Assembly (NCBI GenBank): GCA_002327315.1
Contig: DCVI01000071.1
Location: 1 to 6,937, forward strand
Direction: 5' to 3'
DNA length: 6,937 bases
Origin: Syntrophaceae bacterium UBA2192
GTDB taxonomy: Bacteria; Desulfobacterota; Syntrophia; Syntrophales; UBA2192
Shown: in pieces, positions 1 to 5,657 of the stretch
Layout of the letters: every line of letters begins with the position of its first letter
Numbering within the stretch: the first letter of the stretch is position 1
The notes under the pieces: generated by a model
Database searches by the model: none
What the model was told of the DNA's origin: nothing
Seen by the model: the letters and a program-made list of their open reading frames with translations, nothing else
Translations under genes and position numbers: made by a program

Positions 1-768
1 TGTGATTTGATCTGCGGGGACTAGTTGATAATGTTTTTCTTCATAAATCTTTACTATGCCGTCTTCAATTGTTAGCTCAAACAATGCGATCAGGTTACTC
101 GAAATGAACTGAGCCGATATCGCGCGACATAGTAGATTGGGAAATTTCTCGGTGCAGCAAGCGATATCTTGTTTTGCCTGCACAACAGAGAGCTGATCTT
201 TCCCGCCTTTTGCCTGAACGGGAAGGACAAACTGACAACCCCGTTTATCGATACCCACATAGATCTCGTCAATTTCGACTTGGCCAAGCCCTTGGACCGT
301 CGTTCTTAAATGGTTCTGAAGCGAGTATGTGGCAATGCCGAGAAAGATGTCGAGAAGTCTATTGTAGCGAACTTTAGCCAACAGGGCCTGTTCGTCGGAT
401 AAGGCGTATGCGGATATTATTTCCGGGGTTGCATCCGGCACTTTGATCGCTACAAGGTTGGTATTCGGAACGATTCGGTTTATAGAGACAAGCTTAAAGC
501 AGTAAAGTGACTTACCGCGGCCCTCAATTATCCATTCTTTACCTTCGGGTTGAGTGGCGATTATCCTGTCAGGCATGGAAGTACGATAGCGGCTAGAGTA
601 GATAATGTCGCCTAAATTCTTAGGGAGTTTGATCCTGAGCGACTTCGCCATTTTTTGCATATCGTCACGCTCAAAAGGTATATCGTCAAGACCCGGCTCA
701 TATTTTGAAAAGAATATTTTCTCTATGATGGCCGCATATCGATTCGTTGCCTTTTTCCTTTGAGCCAT
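1..768 (-). CDS. Probable type II restriction endonuclease, PD-(D/E)XK-like with a QxK variant (3' end outside window)
   Basis: The frame is open for 256 codons from the ATG at 768 to the left edge, with no stop, so the gene continues out of the window. Residues about 160-190 look like a PD-(D/E)XK nuclease core. A strand VEIDEIYVGID (164-174) with acidic residues E165, D167 and E168 is followed by a strand FVLPVQAKGG (180-189), in which Q185-x-K187 stands where E-x-K is usual. Nucleases with Gln at this position are known. The N-terminal 150 residues match no domain I can name. The gene follows a C5 methyltransferase with no gap, and the stop-start junction TAGATG with a good upstream Shine-Dalgarno suggests coupled translation. 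Function is inferred from the nuclease-like core plus the methyltransferase and vsr neighbours. The recognition sequence cannot be read from the protein. The last residues (HYQLVPADQIT) look like the end of a domain, so probably little is missing. The gene is AT-rich compared with nrdD and ubiE, consistent with transfer. Confidence 0.75.
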   Translation of the reverse strand, partial: MAQRKKATNRYAAIIEKIFFSKYEPGLDDIPFERDDMQKMAKSLRIKLPKNLGDIIYSSRYRTSMPDRIIATQPEGKEWIIEGRGKSLYCFKLVSINRIVPNTNLVAIKVPDATPEIISAYALSDEQALLAKVRYNRLLDIFLGIATYSLQNHLRTTVQGLGQVEIDEIYVGIDKRGCQFVLPVQAKGGKDQLSVVQAKQDIACCTEKFPNLLCRAISAQFISSNLIALFELTIEDGIVKIYEEKHYQLVPADQIT

Positions 769-2100
769 CTACAACCTCCTTATTGATTGCCGCTCCCGTT
801 CGATCTCGCCTTGCTTTCTCTTACGCGTACCATTCTTGCAATTTCGACGACTTATCGGGACATCTACATTCCAAAATTCGGCGGCCTCGGTCATATCCAT
901 CGCGAGCAGTTCTGTTTTACCTAAGCTAAGTGCCCTCTGTTGCTTTTTCGGCGCTATTCCCATTGCTTTAAGAACTTCTTCTGCGACAGCGCGAGCAAGT
1001 GGCGGTGGAACAGAGTTGCCTATCTGACGAGCACCATGCCATTTAGTGATGTGAAACCGAAACCAATCCGGATATCCATGAAGCCTCGCCATCTCACGAA
1101 CCGAAACGCATCGTGCATACTTATAGTGAATTGGACGTGGACTGGTAAATGCCCCTCTGGATGCGTCAGTCCCGGCTCTGAGAGTATTAGATTGTCCGTC
1201 TGCCGGCAGTTTGAAGAAACGCGATATTGGCTCGATTTCTCCCTGCTTGGTCTCAGCAAATCGCCGGCGGGATATATCCGTATGCGCCGTCCGAAGGCTT
1301 GACGTTAAAAGCTTAGGATTCCACTTGCGGCGATAGCCGCAATGCCATGCTTCGGGACTATCGCAATGTAGGTTTTTTGCGTAATCCGCTTCTGGTATCC
1401 AGCTTTCTACATGTACTCCGTCCACACTCATTAGTTCGTCAAAGTCCTCGTTGTTTGGTATGTCGGCTAGTGCGTCTCGACAGGTTGGCATTGGCTTCAA
1501 CGCTAAAGATTCGAAAAGATCTCCAATGTCTCCTGTTGCGGGTTGCGGATAGGCAGGAATGGCAAACCCCCTTCGAGCACCAAGAAGAAAGAGTCTCTCT
1601 CTATCTTGCGGAATGGCATAGTTCTTCGCATTAAGAACTCGCCATGGTAGACAGATATCATAGCCATGCTGAGAAAACTCATCGACCAAAAGATTGAGAA
1701 AATTGCGATGTTTTCCAACAGTCAAGCCCTTTACATTTTCGAAAACGAAATAGGTCGCGTTCAATTCTACGACTATGCGTAAAAATTCTCTCACTAACTG
1801 GTTGCGCGGATCGTCTAACATTCGCTGCCCAATGAGCGAAAAACCCTGGCATGGAGGCCCGCCAAACACAACTGAAACGTCGCTAGACGATAGTCCTGCG
1901 GCAGCCCTGATCTCTCTGCCTGATAGACCCAAAACCGATCGAGCCATGATACAAGTTTCGGGGAAGTTGAAATGATGGGTGGCGGCGTGGATCGGGTCGA
2001 TTTCAACTGCAGCGGCAATATCGAAGCCGGCTTGCTCAAAGCCGAGAGACATTCCACCTGCACCGGCAAATAAATCGATTGCTTTCGGTCTTCTACTCAT
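769..2100 (-). CDS. DNA (cytosine-5-)-methyltransferase of a type II restriction-modification system
   Basis: This 443-residue protein transfers a methyl group from S-adenosylmethionine to C5 of cytosine within a specific DNA site, protecting it from the cognate nuclease. The C5-methyltransferase motifs are present in order: motif I DLFAGAGGMSLGF (9-21, SAM binding), motif IV GGPPCQGFS (80-88) with catalytic Cys84, motif VI ENV (121-123), motif VIII QDRER (165-169), motif IX around REMARLHGYP (335-344), and motif X GNSVPPPLA (361-369). The stretch of about 180-310 between VIII and IX is the target-recognition domain. A basic tail of about 60 residues follows motif X. The start at 2100 overlaps the vsr stop by 8 bp. 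AGGAAG lies 10 bases upstream of the ATG, a rather long spacing. The stop codon touches the start codon of the downstream endonuclease gene. Family assignment is secure; the target site is unknown. Confidence 0.96.
   Translation of the reverse strand: MSRRPKAIDLFAGAGGMSLGFEQAGFDIAAAVEIDPIHAATHHFNFPETCIMARSVLGLSGREIRAAAGLSSSDVSVVFGGPPCQGFSLIGQRMLDDPRNQLVREFLRIVVELNATYFVFENVKGLTVGKHRNFLNLLVDEFSQHGYDICLPWRVLNAKNYAIPQDRERLFLLGARRGFAIPAYPQPATGDIGDLFESLALKPMPTCRDALADIPNNEDFDELMSVDGVHVESWIPEADYAKNLHCDSPEAWHCGYRRKWNPKLLTSSLRTAHTDISRRRFAETKQGEIEPISRFFKLPADGQSNTLRAGTDASRGAFTSPRPIHYKYARCVSVREMARLHGYPDWFRFHITKWHGARQIGNSVPPPLARAVAEEVLKAMGIAPKKQQRALSLGKTELLAMDMTEAAEFWNVDVPISRRNCKNGTRKRKQGEIERERQSIRRL
775..780 (-). 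promoter_or_regulatory. Shine-Dalgarno AGGAGG for the endonuclease gene, inside the methyltransferase 3' end
   Basis: The minus strand reads AGGAGG, then 6 bases (TTGTAG), then ATG. The site encodes the Arg-Arg of the methyltransferase C-terminus, and the TAG within the spacer is its stop codon. This perfect site fixes the endonuclease start at 768. It also lets a ribosome finishing the methyltransferase start the endonuclease at once. Confidence 0.85.
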
Positions 2101-2500
2101 TGTGGAAAAACTTCCTAATTCTTTCTGCTAGAGTTCCGGCTTTTTTCAATTGGCATTGCCAAACTACCAAAATAGACCATCCCTCCCTGCGTAGCATTCG
2201 TTGCTGCCTTCTATCGCGTAAGAGATTAGCTTCGATTTTCGAGGCCCAATACGCCTTTCGTGTCTTGGGTAGTTGTCCATATCGACAACGATGTCCGTGC
2301 CAGAAACAGCCGTGTACGAAAATAATTTTGTGACGGGAGGGGAAAACAAGATCGGGCTTTCCTGGCAGGTCTTTTTTGTGCAGGACATATCTGTATCCCA
2401 TTCGATGGACAATGCTTCGGAGCATCATTTCCGCCGATGTGTTCTTCGTTTTAACGCATGACATTATGTGTTTGCGAACTTCTTTTGAAACGTGGTCCAT
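2093..2500 (-). CDS. vsr: Very short patch repair endonuclease (Vsr)
   Basis: This 135-residue protein, the normal length for the family, nicks DNA 5' of the T in T:G mismatches formed when 5-methylcytosine deaminates, so that the original C:G pair can be restored. Residues equivalent to those of E. coli Vsr are recognisable one position earlier: E24, the catalytic D50 in LPGKPDLVF, H63 in VHGCFWHGHRC, D96 in NLLRDRR, and zinc ligands C65, H70, C72 and C116. It is the first gene of the cassette and overlaps the methyltransferase by 8 bp, implying that it repairs damage at sites made by that enzyme. No Shine-Dalgarno is visible before the ATG (the preceding bases are AACAAAAAAT). The start is kept because the protein then begins, as in relatives, about 12 residues before the conserved MSCVKTKNT segment. 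Initiation may depend on a short leader. Confidence 0.95.
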   Translation of the reverse strand: MDHVSKEVRKHIMSCVKTKNTSAEMMLRSIVHRMGYRYVLHKKDLPGKPDLVFPSRHKIIFVHGCFWHGHRCRYGQLPKTRKAYWASKIEANLLRDRRQQRMLRREGWSILVVWQCQLKKAGTLAERIRKFFHNE

Positions 2501-2642
2501 ATTTTTTGTTAAGCGAATTATGATTGCCTTATGTTTGAACTAGGCAGCTCACCGCTGAATATGGGTTTGCAGTTTAGATTTTTTCTGCCGTATAGAAAGT
2601 GCCTTGCTTGAGGCATACTAACAAAATTTCATAGGTAAGCAA

Positions 2643-2692
2643 CTATATAAAACCGGGCCGCCGATGCGCCTTGCGGCACCCCAGCAGCCCGG
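2643..2692 (-). terminator. Intrinsic terminator downstream of nrdD
   Basis: On the minus strand, CCGGGCTGC (2692-2684) pairs with GCGGCCCGG (2661-2653), nine pairs including one G-U. An inner stem GTGCC/GGCGC closed by a GCAA tetraloop extends the hairpin. TTTTATATA follows immediately. It begins 36 bases after the nrdD stop and should isolate the downstream vsr cassette from nrdD transcription. Confidence 0.85.
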
Positions 2693-2728
2693 TCATAGCT
2701 TCAGATATTCTGCCTGGTAAGTATCAGA

Positions 2729-4888
2729 TCAGCGTGCGACCCCCGACTGCTGGGCGGTTTCCACGGGGTAGAGCCGCACGTCCTTCTCCTCCTTCTCTTC
2801 CGACGCCGTGCCGTTGACGTGGTAGGTCTGCCGGAGCTCGAACTCGGCCTGCTTGCCCTTGTTCCACTGCTTGACGGGCCGCAGGTAGCCCACGACGCGC
2901 GAGTAGATCTCGGTGGCCGCATTGCAGTCGGGGCAGGCCGCGATCTCGCCGCGGATGTAGCCGTGATCCGGGCAGACGCTGAAGGTCGGCGTCAGCGTGA
3001 AGTAGGGCATGTGGTAGGTCTCGCAGATCTTGCGCACGAGGACCTTCGCCGCGATGGGCTCGGCGATGCGCTCGCCGATGAAGGTGTGGAACACGGTGCC
3101 GCCCGTGTACTTCACCTGGATCTCGTCCTGCAGATCGAGGGCCTCGAAGATGTCGTCGGTGTAGTTCACCGGCAACTGCGTCGAGTTGGTGTAGAAGGCG
3201 GGCCCGCCGTTCTCGTTGGCCGAGATGATGTCGGGGTATTTTTCCTTGTCGATCCGCGCGAGGCTGAAGGAGGTCCCCTCGGCCGGCGTGGCTTCCAGGT
3301 TGAAGTTGTTGCCCGTCTCGGCCTGGAACTCGAGGAGCCTGGCGTTCATGAAGTCCAGCACGCGCTTGGCGAAGTCCATGCCTTCGCGATCGGCGATCGT
3401 CTTGCCCGTGAGATTCAGGCAGGCCTCGTTCATGCCCACCAGCCCGATCGTGGAGAAGTGGTTCTTCCAGTAGCTGCCCATGCGCTCCCGGATGCCCCTC
3501 AGGTAGTGCTTCGTGTAGGGGTAGAGGTTGCGGTCCGTGAAGGCCTCCAGCACCTTTCTCTTGATTTCGAGGCTCTCCTTGGCGTGGTACATGAGCTTTT
3601 CGAGGCGCTCGAAGAACTCGGCCTCGGAGCCGGCCAGGTAGCCCAGCCGCGGCATGTTGAGCGTGACGACGCCGATGGAGCCCGTGAGCGGGTTGGAGCC
3701 GAAGAGGCCGCCGCCGCGCTTGACGAGCTCGCGGTTGTCGATGCGGAGCCGGCAGCACATGCTGCGGGCATCCTCGGGGCTCATGTCGGAGTTGACGAAG
3801 TTCGAGAAGTAGGGCACTCCGTACTTGGCCGTCATCTCCCAGAGGCCGTCCATCAGGGGGTTGTCCCAGTTGAAGTCCTTCGTGATGCTGTAGGTGGGGA
3901 TGGGGAATGTGAAGACTCGGCCCTTCGCATCCCCCTCCGCCATCACCTCTAAGAACGCCTTGTTGAAAAGGTTCAGCTCTTCCTGGAACTCGCCGTAGGT
4001 TTCCTTCTTGGGCACGCCGCCGATGATGACGTTACGGTCGGCATAGTGTTTCGGCACGTTCACGTCGAGGGTCACGTTCGTGAAGGGCGTCTGGAAGCCC
4101 ACCCTTGTCGGGACGTTGATGTTGAAGATGAACTCCTGCAGGGCCTGCTTCACTTCCTGGTAGCTGAGCTTGTCGTAGCGGATGAAGGGCGCAAGCAGCG
4201 TGTCGAAATTCGAGAAGGCCTGGGCGCCGGCCGCTTCCCCCTGGAGGGTGTAGAAGAAGTTCACCACCTGCCCCAGGGCGCTGCGGAGGTGCTTTGCCGG
4301 GCGGCTCTCCACCTTGCCGGTGACGCCTCGGAAGCCCTCGATAAGGAGATCGTAAAGGTCCCACCCGACGCAGTAGACCGAAAGGAGGCTCAGGTCGTGG
4401 ATGTGGAAGTCGCCGTCGGAGTGCGCCTTCTTGATCTCGGGGGTGTAGATCTCGTTGAGCCAGTAGACCTTGCTCACCTCCGAGGAGATGTAGTTGTTGA
4501 GCCCCTGGAGGGAGTAATCCATGTTGGAGTTTTCGTTGATTTTCCAGTCCGCCTTGGAAAGGTACTGTTCCACCAGGTCGACTTCCATCTTGTTGATGAC
4601 TTCACGCAGGCGGGCGTGCTGGTCACGGTAGATGATGTAGGCCTTGGCGGTTTTACGGTATGGAGACTGAAGCAGGGTTTCCTCGACGATGTCCTGGATT
4701 TCTTCGACGCTTGGAATCCGGTCGCCCAGGAGTTGCTCGGCCAGCGTGAGCACCTTGATCGTCAGGCGCCGCGCGGTTCCCGAGTCGTATTCCTCCGTTG
4801 CTGCGCCGGCCTTGGCGATGGCACTGGTGATCTTTTCCGGGTCGAATTTGACAACACGACCGTCCCGCTTCCGAATTTGACTGAACAT
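2729..4888 (-). CDS. nrdD: Anaerobic (class III) ribonucleoside-triphosphate reductase
   Basis: This 719-residue cytoplasmic enzyme reduces ribonucleoside triphosphates to deoxyribonucleotides without oxygen, using a glycyl radical made by the radical-SAM activase NrdG. Residues about 3-92 (RKRDGRVVKFDPEKI onward) form an ATP-cone allosteric domain. The catalytic barrel contains FHIHDL (161-166) and the radical-site segment SMCCRLRID (376-384), where one of C378/C379 should be the thiyl-radical cysteine. The C-terminal metal site is C639-P-D-H642 with C652-P-D-C655, and the glycyl radical is G667 in RVVGYLRPV. About 50 residues follow G667, including an acidic stretch. The start at 4888 is chosen because AGGGGG lies 6 bases upstream and the ATP cone begins at once; an in-frame ATG at 5018-5020 would start inside the promoter and operator. 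No nrdG follows. Expression is probably controlled by NrdR. Confidence 0.97.
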   Translation of the reverse strand: MFSQIRKRDGRVVKFDPEKITSAIAKAGAATEEYDSGTARRLTIKVLTLAEQLLGDRIPSVEEIQDIVEETLLQSPYRKTAKAYIIYRDQHARLREVINKMEVDLVEQYLSKADWKINENSNMDYSLQGLNNYISSEVSKVYWLNEIYTPEIKKAHSDGDFHIHDLSLLSVYCVGWDLYDLLIEGFRGVTGKVESRPAKHLRSALGQVVNFFYTLQGEAAGAQAFSNFDTLLAPFIRYDKLSYQEVKQALQEFIFNINVPTRVGFQTPFTNVTLDVNVPKHYADRNVIIGGVPKKETYGEFQEELNLFNKAFLEVMAEGDAKGRVFTFPIPTYSITKDFNWDNPLMDGLWEMTAKYGVPYFSNFVNSDMSPEDARSMCCRLRIDNRELVKRGGGLFGSNPLTGSIGVVTLNMPRLGYLAGSEAEFFERLEKLMYHAKESLEIKRKVLEAFTDRNLYPYTKHYLRGIRERMGSYWKNHFSTIGLVGMNEACLNLTGKTIADREGMDFAKRVLDFMNARLLEFQAETGNNFNLEATPAEGTSFSLARIDKEKYPDIISANENGGPAFYTNSTQLPVNYTDDIFEALDLQDEIQVKYTGGTVFHTFIGERIAEPIAAKVLVRKICETYHMPYFTLTPTFSVCPDHGYIRGEIAACPDCNAATEIYSRVVGYLRPVKQWNKGKQAEFELRQTYHVNGTASEEKEEKDVRLYPVETAQQSGVAR

Positions 4889-4952
4889 TCGGTTCCCCCT
4901 TTGCTTAGATTTTATAGAACGCGAGCCTGAGATTGAGATGGACAGGAATAGG

Positions 4953-4973
4953 TTTGCGTCCCCTCTACGCAAA
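4953..4973 (-). other. nrdD: Hairpin in the nrdD 5' leader
   Basis: TTTGCGT and ACGCAAA form a perfect 7-bp stem around a 7-base loop that reads AGAGGGG on the transcript. It lies about 65 bases before the nrdD start. The loop is purine-rich and resembles a Shine-Dalgarno, but no start codon follows at a useful distance. Its role is unknown. Confidence 0.5.
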
Positions 4974-4984
4974 GTGTCCGTGTC

Positions 4985-5000
4985 GCACAAGATATAGTGG
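4985..5000 (-). promoter_or_regulatory. nrdD: NrdR-box-like operator, start-site-proximal copy
   Basis: GCACAAGATATAGTGG matches the NrdR box consensus acaCwAtATaTwGtgt at 13 of 16 positions, including the central AT and the C...G pair. It overlaps the predicted nrdD transcription start, so a bound repressor would block RNA polymerase. NrdR is the zinc-finger/ATP-cone repressor of bacterial ribonucleotide reductase genes. Confidence 0.75.
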
Positions 5001-5004
5001 TGCA

Positions 5005-5033
5005 ATTTTGATGCAAACACTACATCTAGTCAA
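5005..5033 (-). promoter_or_regulatory. nrdD: Sigma-70-like promoter of nrdD
   Basis: On the minus strand the -35 TTGACT (5033-5028) is followed by a 17-bp spacer and the -10 CAAAAT (5010-5005). An almost pure A/T tract lies just upstream of the -35 and could serve as an UP element. Transcription would start near 4998. Both NrdR-like boxes overlap or abut this promoter, which supports the assignment. Confidence 0.6.
5017..5032 (-). promoter_or_regulatory. nrdD: NrdR-box-like operator, -35-proximal copy
   Basis: ACACTACATCTAGTCA matches the NrdR box consensus at 12 of 16 positions and overlaps the -35 hexamer. Its start is 32 bp from that of the other box, leaving a 16-bp gap. This is three helical turns and matches the usual spacing of paired NrdR sites. 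Confidence 0.7.
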
Positions 5034-5179
5034 GAAAAAATTAAAAAAATCTTTTTGGGTTTTTGTTTGGATCAACTGCCTGAAATGGTTTGCGATTTCA
5101 CGCAGCGATCCCGCCTCTCCGGCCAGATGGTGAAAAAAATTTTGAGGGTGTCACAGAGCGTCATTTCCGGGTAAGTGCC

Positions 5180-5290
5180 TGTTTTTTGACGGGGTTAAAG
5201 AGGGCGTCGGACCCGATAAGCTCTCCGGGAGGCCCTCTTGGGGCTATTTTCGTCTTTTTTGACGGTGTCCCTCAAAGCGTCAAAAAAACA
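5180..5290. repeat. 111-bp palindromic element with inverted ends
   Basis: The ends are near-perfect inverted copies: TGTTTTTTGACG at 5180-5191 and CGTCAAAAAAACA at 5278-5290, differing by one A/T. Inside, AAGAGGGC (5198-5205) pairs with GCCCTCTT (5232-5239), and TTTTTTGACG (5255-5264) pairs with the right end around a 13-base loop. The pattern TTTTTTGACGG, 11 bases, GCGTC occurs twice exactly 73 bp apart (5182-5208 and 5255-5281). A related GGTGTC...AGCGTCA lies just outside at about 5147-5164. It could be a REP- or MITE-like element. The right hairpin, flanked by T and A runs, could also terminate transcription in either direction, including from ubiE. Confidence 0.55.
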
Positions 5291-5402
5291 TACCATATAT
5301 GGGGGTCCTGAATTGCATCCGGGACAATATATTGCGGTTTTGTACACCCGGTTGGCGAGAAGGGTAACGGTTTCGGACAGGAAAAGCAATACCAGATTAA
5401 TA

Positions 5403-5423
5403 CCAGGGAACGAAGTTCCCTGG
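5403..5423. repeat. Perfect 9-bp palindrome, 3-base loop GAA
   Basis: CCAGGGAAC and GTTCCCTGG form a perfect stem around GAA. No T run follows on either strand, so it is not a typical terminator. It is the first of four tight palindromes within 182 bp. Confidence 0.7.
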
Positions 5424-5425
5424 AG

Positions 5426-5446
5426 CCGCAAGCCACAAGCCGCAAG
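5426..5446. repeat. Heptamer tandem repeat CCNCAAG, three units
   Basis: The units are CCGCAAG, CCACAAG and CCGCAAG, flanked by GAG on the left and GCT on the right. The same heptamer with the same flanks recurs at 6547-6574 on the other side of ubiE, showing a dispersed repeat family in this genome. Confidence 0.8.
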
Positions 5447-5451
5447 GCTAA

Positions 5452-5472
5452 GGCCGCTTCGCGGAAGTGGCC
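5452..5472. repeat. 9-bp palindrome, 3-base loop GCG
   Basis: GGCCGCTTC and GAAGTGGCC pair over nine positions with one G-T wobble around GCG. It directly follows the heptamer array. No T run is present. Confidence 0.65.
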
Positions 5473-5476
5473 AGTG

Positions 5477-5489
5477 ACCGGAGACCGGT
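5477..5489. repeat. 5-bp palindrome, 3-base loop AGA
   Basis: ACCGG and CCGGT pair perfectly around AGA, four bases after the previous palindrome. It would be unremarkable alone and is listed as part of the cluster of three-base-loop palindromes. Confidence 0.45.
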
Positions 5490-5514
5490 GGGAGAGAGGG
5501 AAGGGACGAAAAAA

Positions 5515-5541
5515 GTGTCTGAGTGTCTAAGTGTCTGAGTG
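5515..5541. repeat. Octamer tandem repeat GTGTCTRA, 3.4 units
   Basis: The units are GTGTCTGA, GTGTCTAA and GTGTCTGA, then GTG. This is non-coding DNA with a slippage-prone pattern, about 120 bases beyond the ubiE stop codon. Confidence 0.8.
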
Positions 5542-5571
5542 AAGACAAAGAGAAGAGGGACCCGGGAATCA

Positions 5572-5584
5572 GCCGCTGCGCGGC
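5572..5584. repeat. 5-bp palindrome, 3-base loop TGC
   Basis: GCCGC and GCGGC pair perfectly around TGC. It belongs to the same series of short three-base-loop palindromes in this spacer. Confidence 0.45.
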
Positions 5585-5595
5585 GGAATTGGGGG

Positions 5596-5657
5596 TACTG
5601 GGTTACTGGGTATTCCTAATTCTCAGTTACTAATTCCCAATACCCAATATCCCAATC
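5596..5657. repeat. Simple-repeat patch just downstream of ubiE
   Basis: TACTGGGT occurs twice in tandem (5596-5611), and CCCAATA occurs twice in tandem, then after one extra T as CCCAATC (5636-5657), running into the ubiE stop codon. TGGGTATT (5607-5614) is inverted as AATACCCA (5639-5646), so the patch can also fold. The hairpin lies where a ubiE terminator would be expected, but it lacks a T run. Confidence 0.6.

Larger units (their letters stand above)
4889..5655. other. 767-bp gene-free spacer between ubiE and nrdD
   Basis: No convincing gene is present. From the nrdD side it holds a leader of about 110 bases with a small hairpin, a promoter with two NrdR-like boxes, an A/T tract (5034-5070), an inverted-repeat-bounded element (5180-5290), and then a run of short palindromes and 7-8 bp tandem repeats up to the ubiE stop codon. 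Open frames across it contain translated repeats and have no family resemblance. Confidence 0.8.

Noticed and set aside
2517..2522. CATAAT as a -10 element for the vsr operon
   Set aside because: It matches the -10 consensus well and would give a very short leader, consistent with the missing Shine-Dalgarno, but no acceptable -35 lies 16-18 bp upstream. It is too weak to list as a feature.
2600..2615. Short palindrome TGCCT/AGGCA upstream of vsr as a controller-protein operator
   Set aside because: It is only 5 bp with a 6-base loop, no second copy is present, and there is no controller gene in the window.
2724..3758. Alternative minus-strand frame of 344 codons within nrdD
   Set aside because: This Arg/Pro/Gly/His-rich frame is shifted relative to nrdD and arises from high GC content. 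The nrdD frame carries all expected motifs.
2819..3952. Long open frame (377 codons) on the plus strand opposite nrdD
   Set aside because: It lies wholly antisense to a clear nrdD, its composition is low-complexity in Val, Gly, Leu and Arg as expected for the complement of a GC-rich gene, and it shows no family motif.
4046..4930. 294-codon plus-strand open frame opposite the nrdD 5' part
   Set aside because: It is antisense to conserved nrdD sequence and consists of Val/Asp/Leu-rich shadow translation.
4889..5020. 44-residue N-terminal extension of NrdD from the ATG at 5020
   Set aside because: It would start inside the predicted promoter and NrdR boxes, has no Shine-Dalgarno, and precedes the ATP cone with unrelated sequence. 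The ATG at 4888 has a good ribosome site.
5195..5548. 117-codon minus-strand open frame in the ubiE-nrdD spacer
   Set aside because: It translates palindromes, the CCNCAAG array and the octamer repeat, and shows no recognisable domain.
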